DNA from: a virus
DNA length: 26,061 nt
IMG/VR virus record: IMGVR_UViG_3300007735_000543
Location: 1 to 26,061 of that record
Reading direction: 5' to 3' (one strand)
Shown: piece by piece, positions 14,282-20,299 of the stretch
How the letters are laid out: each line of letters begins with the position of its first letter
Position numbering within the stretch: position 1 is the stretch's first letter
Made by a program: the position numbers and the translations under genes
Notes under the pieces: model-generated
Told to the model about the DNA's origin: nothing
The model's database searches: none
What the model saw: the letters and a program-made list of their open reading frames with translations, nothing else

Positions 14282-15082
14282 ATGAAAAAAAACACTTTCG
14301 AATGGGAGATAATAACTCCCATCACACCAACTAAAACAAAAATTAAAGGCTATTTGCTTTTATTTATGATTGTTTCTTCCGTGTTCATCTCCCTTGTTGG
14401 ACAAGGCTACAAAGCTACAAAGGTATCAGCTCCTAATCCTGCAAACGAATATCCGCAAGATAATTGGGAGACTATTGATATGAATAATCTACCAGGTAAG
14501 CAGATAAAAAACATGGATACAGAGGAGTTAAGAGTATTTTTAGAGGAACAAGGCTTTAGAAGATTACAGAATAAAAGTCTGGTAGAGTTAAGACGAATTT
14601 GGTTAGGCTTTATGTATGAAGATTTTTTTTACACGATGCACAAGAAAACAGATCTTCCTATCTCTGTTATCTATGCCTTCTTTATCATTGAGGCTACCAA
14701 TGCCGGAATAGAAAGTAAGTTGATGGCAAAGGCACTTAATCCTGGTGGAATTAAATACAGAGGCACCGGTAAGAAGATGAATGCGATGGATGATTGCTAC
14801 AAGAATGGTAAAAAGATACCTTGCGCCTTCCAGGCTTTCTCTTCCTACAATGCCATGGTGCAAGGTTGGGCAGATGTTTTAAACTTACCGAGATATAAGA
14901 ATTGCAAGAGATTTGTGTTTAGTAAATACAACAGAGGCATGAGCGCAAAGCAGATAGTAGATGCTACTTGTAAATGCTTTTATAAGTCTGGATACCACAC
15001 AAGTAATCTGTGGAAAGTAAGGTCTAATTTATCAACAGAATACTGGACAGTTAAAGCCAGTTTCCCCGAAATGGAATATTAA
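14282..15082 (+). CDS. Membrane-anchored glucosaminidase-like lysin (GH73-like)
   Basis: A 266-residue protein with an N-terminal cytoplasmic stretch, one membrane segment at residues about 23-42 (YLLLFMIVSSVFISLVGQG) and a GH73/N-acetylglucosaminidase-like domain from about 110. The putative catalytic glutamate is E137 in 'YAFFIIEATNAGIESKLMAK' (131-150), followed by 'ALNPGGIKYRG' and 'AFQAFSSYNAMVQGWADVL', the family's usual segments, and 'RYKNCKRF'. It should cut peptidoglycan glycan strands. The hydrophobic segment is short and rich in Ser, Gly and Val, which would also fit a signal-arrest-release anchor. It lies in the early rightward cluster right after SSB, rather than in a late lysis cassette. 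Confidence 0.72.
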   Translation: MKKNTFEWEIITPITPTKTKIKGYLLLFMIVSSVFISLVGQGYKATKVSAPNPANEYPQDNWETIDMNNLPGKQIKNMDTEELRVFLEEQGFRRLQNKSLVELRRIWLGFMYEDFFYTMHKKTDLPISVIYAFFIIEATNAGIESKLMAKALNPGGIKYRGTGKKMNAMDDCYKNGKKIPCAFQAFSSYNAMVQGWADVLNLPRYKNCKRFVFSKYNRGMSAKQIVDATCKCFYKSGYHTSNLWKVRSNLSTEYWTVKASFPEMEY

Positions 15083-15083
15083 A

Positions 15084-15359
15084 ATGATTAAGATAACAAA
15101 AATGACACCTGTTGAATGGCTTGAAATGGATTTCAAAGAATGCTATGATTGGGATCAAAGCGTAGAAAATACTTTTAATAAAGCTAAACAGTTTGAATTT
15201 GATATTATGGATGAATTTGGTAAATTTATTTACGACAAAAAATTTATTTTTAATAATGAAAATAATTGCTTGGAAAGTGTATGTCATAATTGGAAATATA
15301 ATACACTAAGCGGTTTATATAAATATTTTTTAAGAGAAAGAAACAAATACAATGATTGA
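15084..15359 (+). CDS. Hypothetical protein
   Basis: A 91-residue acidic and aromatic protein starting MIKITKMTPVEWLEMDF. The first 50 residues look helical ('NTFNKAKQFEFDIMDEFGKF'), the last part is mixed and ends 'YKYFLRERNKYND'. No known motif is visible. It begins one base after the lysin stop and overlaps the methyltransferase start by 8 bases, so it is translated as part of this cluster. Confidence 0.55.
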   Translation: MIKITKMTPVEWLEMDFKECYDWDQSVENTFNKAKQFEFDIMDEFGKFIYDKKFIFNNENNCLESVCHNWKYNTLSGLYKYFLRERNKYND

Positions 15360-15945
15360 TAACAAATTCTTTTTTGACAAATCAGTAGAACTTGGCTTTA
15401 CAACGCGTAATTATGAATCACTTGTAAATCTGCACATTAATGGTGCAAGAACATTGCAGATAATGGGCTGCAAAAGTGTGTTTGAGTTTGGTAGTGGGTT
15501 AGGTTTCTTTTTATCTGCCTGCCAAAGGATCGGTTTATATAATTATGTTGGCTATGATATTAATCCTTATGAAAGAGACTTTGCTATAAGTAAAGGTATT
15601 GAGCCATCTAAATATACTTTAGCAAAAGATAAGTTTAAATTATCTGGTAAGTATGATGCTATTTATTCTACTGAAGTCTTTGAACACATGGTAGATGGAG
15701 AACTAAATGCTGTTTTGCCTAAATTATACAAAGCCTGTAATAAGTATTTTTATTTTACATCTACTCCTTTTACATCTACTATTCCAGAATGGGACATTGA
15801 ATGGGGACATATAAACATTAAGCAAAAAGACGAATGGATAGCATTGTTTAAAAAGCATGGCTTTGACTATTTACAAGATGCTACTGATGTGTGTTCCTGG
15901 GGATTGTTATTTAAAAAGAATGAGAATCATGCAAAAGGTAAGTAA
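15352..15945 (+). CDS. Class I SAM-dependent methyltransferase
   Basis: A 197-residue methyltransferase. Motif I is 'SVFEFGSGLGFFLSA' (residues 42-56, with the glycine-rich loop 47-51), the acidic residue after strand 2 is D69 in 'VGYDINPY', and 'YDAIYSTEVFEHMVDG' (about 100-115) is the motif IV region of small-molecule type methyltransferases. There is no NPPY/DPPY motif, so it is unlikely to be a DNA adenine or N4-cytosine methyltransferase, and no PCQ motif of C5 enzymes is seen. The substrate is unknown; sugar or protein O/N-methylation are options. It overlaps the next gene slightly. Confidence 0.78.
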   Translation: MIDNKFFFDKSVELGFTTRNYESLVNLHINGARTLQIMGCKSVFEFGSGLGFFLSACQRIGLYNYVGYDINPYERDFAISKGIEPSKYTLAKDKFKLSGKYDAIYSTEVFEHMVDGELNAVLPKLYKACNKYFYFTSTPFTSTIPEWDIEWGHINIKQKDEWIALFKKHGFDYLQDATDVCSWGLLFKKNENHAKGK

Positions 15946-16552
15946 AAAGAGATATACTCCAGAAGAAATAGAGTACATAAAAAATAACTTTCCTTTTAAG
16001 CCAACCAAGGAATTACAAGCAGTTTTAAATCATTCTGTAAGTTCTATTTCTGTCGTTGCTCACAAACTTGGTTTAATTAAAAATAGAGCATACATAACTG
16101 AGCATTACAGAAAAATATCTTTAAGAGCATGGACAAAAGATCGGGAAAGAATAAATTGTTTTAAAAAAGGCAGCACACCCTGGAACAAAGGAAAGAAGCT
16201 ATCTCCCGAACACAGAGCAAAGATTGTAACCACATTTGTAAAAGGTAATAAACCTCACAATCAAAAGCCAATAGGTACATTGAGATGCAATTATGGATAC
16301 AATGAGATTAAATACACTAATCACAAATGGATGGCTGTTTCCCGTTACAACTGGGAACAAGTGCATGGCCCTGTGCCCAAAGGCATGGTAGTGTTTAAAA
16401 TGGATGGTGATAGGTTAAATGATGACATCAACAACCTCTGCCTTGTTTCCAGGAAGGACTTGGCTGTGTTGAATCGTAACCATGCTAAATTGCCACAGGA
16501 ATTAAAAGAAGTGCAAATCTTGGTAAACCAGATTAAAGACAAAATAAAATGA
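15920..16552 (+). CDS. HNH endonuclease with N-terminal helix-turn-helix-like domain
   Basis: A 210-residue protein. Residues about 11-55 ('YTPEEIEYIKNNFPF', 'LNHSVSSISVVAHKLGL') resemble a Myb/HTH-like DNA-binding part. Residues about 88-105 ('WNKGKKLSPEHRAKI') are typical of NUMOD-type linkers. Residues about 134-178 form an HNH_3-like core: 'HKWMAVSRYNWEQVHGPVP', 'GMVVFKMDGDRLNDDINNL' (one residue short of the limit each). In it the second histidine position is occupied by F-K, a variation seen in some phage HNH proteins. It is probably a free-standing homing-type nuclease. I chose the ATG at 15920, which overlaps the methyltransferase by 26 bases; 15929 is possible, 15857 unlikely. Confidence 0.72.
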   Translation: MRIMQKVSKKRYTPEEIEYIKNNFPFKPTKELQAVLNHSVSSISVVAHKLGLIKNRAYITEHYRKISLRAWTKDRERINCFKKGSTPWNKGKKLSPEHRAKIVTTFVKGNKPHNQKPIGTLRCNYGYNEIKYTNHKWMAVSRYNWEQVHGPVPKGMVVFKMDGDRLNDDINNLCLVSRKDLAVLNRNHAKLPQELKEVQILVNQIKDKIK

Positions 16553-16710
16553 GTAATGAACTATTGGATGAATTTAGCCTATGGATTGCTAAAGAAGAAT
16601 ATTTCCTAAGTTATATAAAAGGAACATGGATGAAGGATTTATACAACAAACCTTTGCAGATGTCAGAGTTATATCAAGTATTTTTAAAAAGTAAACAAAA
16701 ACAAAAATGA
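16549..16710 (+). CDS. Small hypothetical protein (53 residues)
   Basis: A 53-codon frame starting MSNELLDEFSLWIAKEEYF and ending KSKQKQK. It is fixed by ATGA overlaps at both ends (start with the HNH stop at 16549-16552, stop with the next start at 16707-16710), which is strong support for a real gene despite the size. It is aromatic and charged and probably helical. I do not recognise it. Confidence 0.6.
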   Translation: MSNELLDEFSLWIAKEEYFLSYIKGTWMKDLYNKPLQMSELYQVFLKSKQKQK

Positions 16711-16934
16711 GAATTACCAAAGATGAAGCTCGCATATTAGCTCAAGCATTAAATGAGTATAAGTACAATGTAGTTAATGAATTTAAAGAGTTTAAAGAGT
16801 TAGGTGTATTTAATAAACTACACGATTTACAGTATAAATTAGAAATGTTTGGCGATGATAAACGCAGATATGGCAGAACATCGCAGGATAGTTTAATTGA
16901 TTGTTTTAAAAGATTTGTAAACCAAAATAAATAG
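16707..16934 (+). CDS. Small hypothetical protein
   Basis: A 75-residue protein starting MRITKDEARILAQALNEYK. It looks mostly helical, with a long amphipathic helix at residues 4-35 and 'RTSQDSLIDCFKRFVNQ' at the C-terminus. Similar 'ITKDEARILAxAL' starts occur in other phages of this host group, to my knowledge without assigned function. It shares an ATGA overlap with the preceding small gene. Confidence 0.6.
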   Translation: MRITKDEARILAQALNEYKYNVVNEFKEFKELGVFNKLHDLQYKLEMFGDDKRRYGRTSQDSLIDCFKRFVNQNK

Positions 16935-16941
16935 TAATCAG

Positions 16942-17181
16942 ATGAAAAACAAAATAAGCGACCTCCGCAACCACCTTTTCGTTGTACTCGAAGAACTCAG
17001 CGACCCCGACTCCCACTATGACCTTGAAAAAGCAAAGGTCATTGCCAACGTTGCCCAGACTATTATAAACTCTGCCTCTGTAGAGAATCAGTATTTAAAG
17101 ATAGTAGGAGGTAGTCAGGGCAGTGGATTTATTGAGGAGGGGAAAATGGAGAATGTTAAACAGTTAAACGAAAAGAACTAA
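16942..17181 (+). CDS. Conserved-type small phage protein
   Basis: A 79-residue protein. 'KISDLRNHLFVVLEELSDP' (residues 4-22) and 'DLEKAKVIANVAQTIINSA' (about 27-45) are two helices that match a small protein found near replication or regulatory genes in many phages; function unknown to me. Codon use is more GC-rich here than in the neighbouring genes (a run of Cs and Gs at about 16955-17025), which may mark a recent arrival. The stop overlaps the next start (TAATG). Confidence 0.65.
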   Translation: MKNKISDLRNHLFVVLEELSDPDSHYDLEKAKVIANVAQTIINSASVENQYLKIVGGSQGSGFIEEGKMENVKQLNEKN

Positions 17182-17438
17182 TGTATATGATTAACGAATT
17201 TATTATATTAAGGTTAAAGGTGTATGAAATATGCTTAATTTTTCATGAAGTCATGCCAGACAATTATGAATTTATTGATTTAGATGATATTTCAATTTCT
17301 TTAGATACTGAATTAAATTATATATGTGTTAGAAATAATCACCCTTTTTATAATGCAGAACATTTAAGATTTGGCGCAGAATGGTTAAATAGGTCAAATA
17401 CTGAAATTACTAAAATGGTGAAAAAATTAAATACCTAA
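17181..17438 (+). CDS. Small hypothetical protein
   Basis: An 85-residue acidic protein starting MYMINEFIILRLKVYEIC. The N-terminal third is hydrophobic but contains charged residues, so a membrane segment is uncertain; 'YEFIDLDDISISLDTELNY' is acidic and beta-like. No family recognised. The next ATG at 17187 is an alternative start. It follows the preceding gene with a 1-base overlap and precedes a 45-codon gene by 14 bases. Confidence 0.5.
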   Translation: MYMINEFIILRLKVYEICLIFHEVMPDNYEFIDLDDISISLDTELNYICVRNNHPFYNAEHLRFGAEWLNRSNTEITKMVKKLNT

Positions 17439-17452
17439 CAAAAGATTAGTAA

Positions 17453-17590
17453 ATGGAAAACTTCATCAAAACATCCCTTGACAAAGTTTTGACATACGAA
17501 ACTCCTCCAGCCATTGTAAAATACATGGAAATGCAAAGCGCACTTGGGAATCCGCCGTGGAAAAAAAAAGGGAAAACAAAAACAAAATAA
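17453..17590 (+). CDS. Small hypothetical protein (45 residues)
   Basis: A 45-codon frame starting MENFIKTSLDKVLTYETPPA and ending NPPWKKKGKTKTK. The Trp plus lysine-rich end and a helical start suggest a small nucleic-acid- or protein-binding peptide. Position supports it: it fills the gap between two clear genes, with the next start one base after its stop. A run of nine A lies near the end (17561-17569). Confidence 0.5.
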   Translation: MENFIKTSLDKVLTYETPPAIVKYMEMQSALGNPPWKKKGKTKTK

Positions 17591-17591
17591 T

Positions 17592-18005
17592 ATGAAAATT
17601 AACATGAATGAAATTTGGAATGAAGAGTTTTTAAGCTATGAAGCTAAATATGGAGAAGAACCGAAAATTATAGGGAAACACAATGTTTTTAAACATGTAA
17701 TTATTTGGCATGACCCAAAAACTACTCCAGTTTCTCAAGTCGTTCACTGGTCAAAATCTGAAGATTTGCAGCGTGATATGGTTGATTTAATGTTATTGAT
17801 AAAACATGAATCAGAAGATGAAAACGTTTTACAATTTGCAACAGGTATTTACATTGAAAGAGATAATATTCCAGAACCTATTTATGAATTTAGATATTGC
17901 GATGAAACAAAGAATTATATGTATGCTCCACCAGAGGGAGAAATTATTGCTTTTTCTTTAGTTTGTGATTTGCCTTTAATTATGAAATTTAATGAAAATG
18001 AATAA
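17592..18005 (+). CDS. Hypothetical protein
   Basis: A 137-residue acidic protein starting MKINMNEIWNEEFLSY. It is rich in Glu, Asp, aromatic residues and beta-like stretches ('VFKHVIIWHDPKTTPVSQVV', 'IAFSLVCDLPLIMKF'). I do not recognise a family; small SUFU-like or other acidic proteins would look similar. The start at 17592 gives 1-base spacing from the preceding gene; a start at 17544 would read out of frame through it. It is the last gene before the non-coding RNA region. Confidence 0.5.
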   Translation: MKINMNEIWNEEFLSYEAKYGEEPKIIGKHNVFKHVIIWHDPKTTPVSQVVHWSKSEDLQRDMVDLMLLIKHESEDENVLQFATGIYIERDNIPEPIYEFRYCDETKNYMYAPPEGEIIAFSLVCDLPLIMKFNENE

Positions 18006-18023
18006 TATCTAAAAGAAATTTTG

Positions 18024-18034
18024 TATATTTTTTG
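18024..18034 (+). promoter_or_regulatory. Promoter-like sequence before structured RNA A
   Basis: TATATTTTTTG at 18024-18034, within a block from about 18012 that closely repeats the sequence at 18241-18267 in front of RNA B (GAA, ATTTTGTATATTT, then GATTAAA). Here three extra Ts separate TATATTT from G, so the TAnnTTTG match is broken. No -33 TTG is evident. Confidence 0.4.
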
Positions 18035-18040
18035 ATTAAA

Positions 18041-18216
18041 AAATATAATTAACGGTAAGTAGGCTTGAAAGTAGCCAGCTTTTAAAGAGTTGTCCCTGAA
18101 ATAATGGGAGCGTACGGACAAAAAGTCAGCATCCTGGGAATATCGTTATAGGGTGTCGCACGTAGGTTGTAACGAGCCTCGTATCTTGGTGTTAAAACAC
18201 ACCGTTAATTTTTTAT
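18041..18216 (+). ncRNA. Structured RNA A, candidate novel ncRNA
   Basis: A 367-base gene-free stretch begins here. A perfect 10-base-pair closing helix joins AATTAACGGT (18047-18056) to ACCGTTAATT (18201-18210). Inside are hairpins GGCT/AGCC (18062-18065/18073-18076), TTGTCC/GGACAA (18090-18095/18116-18121), CATCCT/AGGGTG (18130-18135/18150-18155), ACG-AGG/CCT-CGT with one bulged T (18160-18166/18177-18182), and GTGT/ACAC (18189-18192/18197-18200). The loops of the third and fourth pair over 7 bases (TCGTTAT 18143-18149 with GTAACGA 18169-18175), a kissing interaction. A T run follows at 18209-18214, as in a terminator. Base composition is GC-richer than the flanks. It contains no plausible open frame. 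I cannot match it to a known RNA family from memory. Confidence 0.6.
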
Positions 18217-18253
18217 TATTAAAAAACAAAAGAAATAAGTAAAAAGAATTTTG

Positions 18254-18261
18254 TATATTTG
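18254..18261 (+). promoter_or_regulatory. -7 promoter element before structured RNA B
   Basis: TATATTTG is an exact TAnnTTTG match. A start about 6-7 bases later places the first base at about 18267, two bases before the first hairpin of RNA B. No -33 TTG is seen at the expected position. The surrounding block is a near copy of the one at 18012-18040. Confidence 0.55.
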
Positions 18262-18266
18262 ATTAA

Positions 18267-18366
18267 ACTTTTTGCAGGAAGCACTACCCAGCAAAAGGTA
18301 TTTGAGGAAATCATTTACCTCATAAGCCCGTAAAGAGTAGTGCCTTTATGGGCTTTATTAATTTTA
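18267..18366 (+). ncRNA. Structured RNA B with loop-loop pairing, candidate sRNA or leader
   Basis: Three hairpins: TTTTGC/GCAAAA (18270-18275/18291-18296, 15-base loop); GAGG/CCTC (18304-18307/18318-18321), with AGGTA/TACCT as an alternative; and a 12-base-pair stem AAGCCCGTAAAG/CTTTATGGGCTT (18324-18335/18344-18355, one G-U) with loop AGTAGTGC. The first loop contains GCACTAC (18281-18287), which is perfectly complementary to GTAGTGC (18337-18343) in the last loop, a 7-base kissing or pseudoknot contact. The last stem is followed by TTATTAATTTTAT, a terminator-like tail. The GIY-YIG-like gene starts 7 bases later, so it may be a leader that controls that gene rather than a separate RNA. Confidence 0.6.
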
Positions 18367-18372
18367 TAGATT

Positions 18373-19131
18373 ATGACAGAAAATAAATATACTTACGTTT
18401 TATTTACACAAAACAGAGATAACAGCACTATAGGTGCGTATAAATTTGGATTTTCAAGAGATATAGAAGGAGTTTATAAAAGATGTAAAAATGGTAATAC
18501 ATGGTTAACTCATCTTGAAGTTGTATGTTATTGCGATTTTAATATTATTACAGAAAAACAATTAAAACATAAATATAAAAATAGTAGGAAAACTAAAGAA
18601 TGGTTTTCATTAACTAAAAGTGATTTGCAAGAAATACAATCATTTATGTCAAAGAAATTTAGACATGAAAATGTTGAAAATAATAATTTGATATATTTAA
18701 AATCAAATAACAATTTATTGTATAATGAAAAAATTATTAATAAAAAAATAGATAATAATATTACAAGGGAAGTTCATAAAGAAATTTATTTTATTGATGG
18801 AATATCATATGGATGGGGATGTGTTATATCAAGTGGTTTTGGCAAATTTTCTAAAGGATTTGCAAAATTAAATAATAATTTTTGTGATTTTATTACAGAA
18901 AATTATAGTATAGAAAACGAAAGATTTTATCATTTTTATAATGAGTTTTTAAATTGTCATAAAATGTACCCATATCATTTACTTAGAGTATTATTATTTT
19001 CTGTTTTAATGAGTGAAATACTTACTGATAAAGTATTAGGTACTGATATATTTATAAAACACGCATTAAAAAATTGCAATGGTAATCCTGAGGATTATGT
19101 TTACGGAAAAAAATATTTAGCATTACAATAA
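18373..19131 (+). CDS. GIY-YIG-like protein (T5orf172/Mug113 type N-terminus)
   Basis: A 252-residue protein. Residues 6-90 fit the T5orf172/Mug113 branch of the GIY-YIG nuclease fold: 'YTYVLFTQNRD' (first strand), 'YKFGFSRDIEG' (23-33, the degenerate YIG strand with K24 and G26), R37, 'TEKQLKHKYK' with E61, and 'TKEWFSLTKSDL' (74-85, W77/F78). Residues 100-252 are Asn/Lys/Ile-rich and of unknown function. Codon use is extremely AT-rich (long A and T runs), unlike the neighbouring replication genes, which suggests separate acquisition. It follows structured RNA B directly and precedes the initiator gene by 5 bases. Confidence 0.6.
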   Translation: MTENKYTYVLFTQNRDNSTIGAYKFGFSRDIEGVYKRCKNGNTWLTHLEVVCYCDFNIITEKQLKHKYKNSRKTKEWFSLTKSDLQEIQSFMSKKFRHENVENNNLIYLKSNNNLLYNEKIINKKIDNNITREVHKEIYFIDGISYGWGCVISSGFGKFSKGFAKLNNNFCDFITENYSIENERFYHFYNEFLNCHKMYPYHLLRVLLFSVLMSEILTDKVLGTDIFIKHALKNCNGNPEDYVYGKKYLALQ

Positions 19132-19136
19132 ATAAT

Positions 19137-20069
19137 ATGATAAACATAGATACAAGGCTTTTAAATCAGGTAACACCTGACCAACTTTACCTACTCTGCC
19201 AGATAGTTAATTTTATGAATGAGAATAAAATGTGTTTTCCTTCAAACAAAAAACTAATAATGCATAGTAAATTTTCAGAATCTAAAATTTTAAGAGTTAA
19301 AAATGAATTGGTAGCTAAGAAAATTATAAGCGTTAAGCAAAGATTTAGAGCAGATGGCAGCCAAACATCTAACCTTTATAGAATAGAATCTGATTACATT
19401 GGTGTGTTTGTAACAGGTAAAAATATGTCAAATTTGGATACCTCCCCATTCACTGATGAAGAGGGGGACACCTTCACCACTGAAGGGGGGACACCTTCAA
19501 GACAGAAGCCCCTTGAAGTATTAGCTAATAGAAGTATTAACAACAAAGAAGTATTAGTAGGTTGTGAATTTGAAAATTCACCGCCTTTTGAAACAGAAAT
19601 TAAAAATCCTTTCTCCCGCCAATCTTACCATGATTCTCTGTCCTATGAGCAAGGTGAAAAAGAAAAAGAGAAAATTTCCGGTAAAAGAGAAAAAGAAAGA
19701 GAGCCTTCGGAAACCTACCTCTGTTTCTCCGCCTTCGCCTCTACCTATGAACGCTTAGCCGGTGTTACCTATCCCTCTGACAATGGCAATTACATTATGA
19801 CTGCAAAGGATGGTTCAAACTGTAAAAAGTTAGTAGCATGGCTAAAGAAGGTAAGTGCCAGTGAACAGGCACCAGAGGACATGGTCACAATGTTTACAAC
19901 GGCTGCATGGCAGATAAGCGATAAGTGGCTAAAGGCTAATTTCACTATTAGCAACATCTACTCCCAGGCAAATAACATTTATACTAAATTTATGTATGCC
20001 AACCCGATAGCAAAGGAAAGGAAAAGGCAGGAGGAGATTGACAAATTAGTAAATGAATTTACATTATGA
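19137..20069 (+). CDS. Replication initiator with winged-helix N-terminus (DnaD/O-like)
   Basis: A 310-residue protein of phage replisome-organiser type. Residues 1-90 form a winged-helix-like domain: 'TPDQLYLLCQIVNFMNENKM', 'FPSNKKLIMHSKFSESKILR' (recognition helix), 'KNELVAKKIISVKQRF', then 'TSNLYRIESDY'. Residues about 95-190 are a disordered charged linker ('GEKEKEKISGKREKE'). Residues about 195-300 form a helical domain ending 'WLKANFTISNIYSQANNIYTKF' across about 268-289, which would bind the helicase or its loader. The linker codons carry iteron-like repeats (19457-19556), as the lambda O gene does. It overlaps the next gene by 4 bases. No helicase or polymerase gene is in the window, so host enzymes may be used or the genes lie outside. 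Confidence 0.7.
   Translation: MINIDTRLLNQVTPDQLYLLCQIVNFMNENKMCFPSNKKLIMHSKFSESKILRVKNELVAKKIISVKQRFRADGSQTSNLYRIESDYIGVFVTGKNMSNLDTSPFTDEEGDTFTTEGGTPSRQKPLEVLANRSINNKEVLVGCEFENSPPFETEIKNPFSRQSYHDSLSYEQGEKEKEKISGKREKEREPSETYLCFSAFASTYERLAGVTYPSDNGNYIMTAKDGSNCKKLVAWLKKVSASEQAPEDMVTMFTTAAWQISDKWLKANFTISNIYSQANNIYTKFMYANPIAKERKRQEEIDKLVNEFTL
19457..19556 (+). repeat. Candidate replication origin: iteron-like repeats within the initiator gene
   Basis: Two long direct repeats, TGAAGAGGGGGACACCTTCA (19457-19476) and TGAAGGGGGGACACCTTCA (19481-19499), each an imperfect dyad, lie 24 bases apart. An inverted pair CTTCAAG/CTTGAAG follows (19495-19518). Then come three exact GAAGTATTA repeats at 19515, 19531 and 19548, spaced 16 and 17 bases, in AT-rich DNA. 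The layout (repeats then AT-rich DNA, all in the linker codons of the initiator) parallels the lambda origin. Confidence 0.55.
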
Positions 20070-20299
20070 CACAATCACCCAAACAAAAGGCGAAAGAACT
20101 TTTCAACCATTACCACAACATCATCCAGGACATCGGAGGAGAACTTGGACAAGAGATCCTTGTATCTATCCTGGCAAGGCACTGCGCTCTGTTTGCGGTA
20201 AACACATTATTAAACGATAAGCATCCAACAGAAGATTTCAATGAGACATATTATTATTGGACAGAAGTAGAACACGAATTAGAACACTATGAAGAGTAG
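20066..20299 (+). CDS. Small hypothetical protein of the replication cluster
   Basis: A 77-residue, mostly helical protein: 'PKQKAKELFNHYHNII' (residues 5-20), 'ILVSILARHCALFAVNTLLN' (about 31-50), and 'YYYWTEVEHELEHYEE' at the end. This layout of three helices with 'KQKAKEL', 'A..CAL.AV' and 'YW.EVE.EL' is a common small phage protein of unknown role. The start overlaps the initiator stop by 4 bases, and its end overlaps the next gene by 11 bases. Confidence 0.65.
   Translation: MTQSPKQKAKELFNHYHNIIQDIGGELGQEILVSILARHCALFAVNTLLNDKHPTEDFNETYYYWTEVEHELEHYEE

Noticed and set aside
15857-15919. Longer start of the second HNH protein at 15857
   Set aside because: It overlaps the methyltransferase by nearly 90 bases and gives a leader without family resemblance; ATG at 15920 or 15929 fits the spacing of neighbouring genes.
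17544-17590. Upstream extension of the 137-residue protein, or a frameshift at the nine-A run (17561-17569) joining it to the 45-codon gene
   Set aside because: The extension is out-of-frame reading of the 45-codon gene. A +1 shift would be needed and no slippery site with a stimulating structure is evident; a separate ATG lies one base after the stop.
18006-18372. Group I intron or riboswitch of known class in the RNA region
   Set aside because: No interrupted gene flanks it (both neighbouring genes are complete), and I cannot match the conserved cores of hammerhead, group I or common riboswitch classes. The unknown-RNA call is kept.
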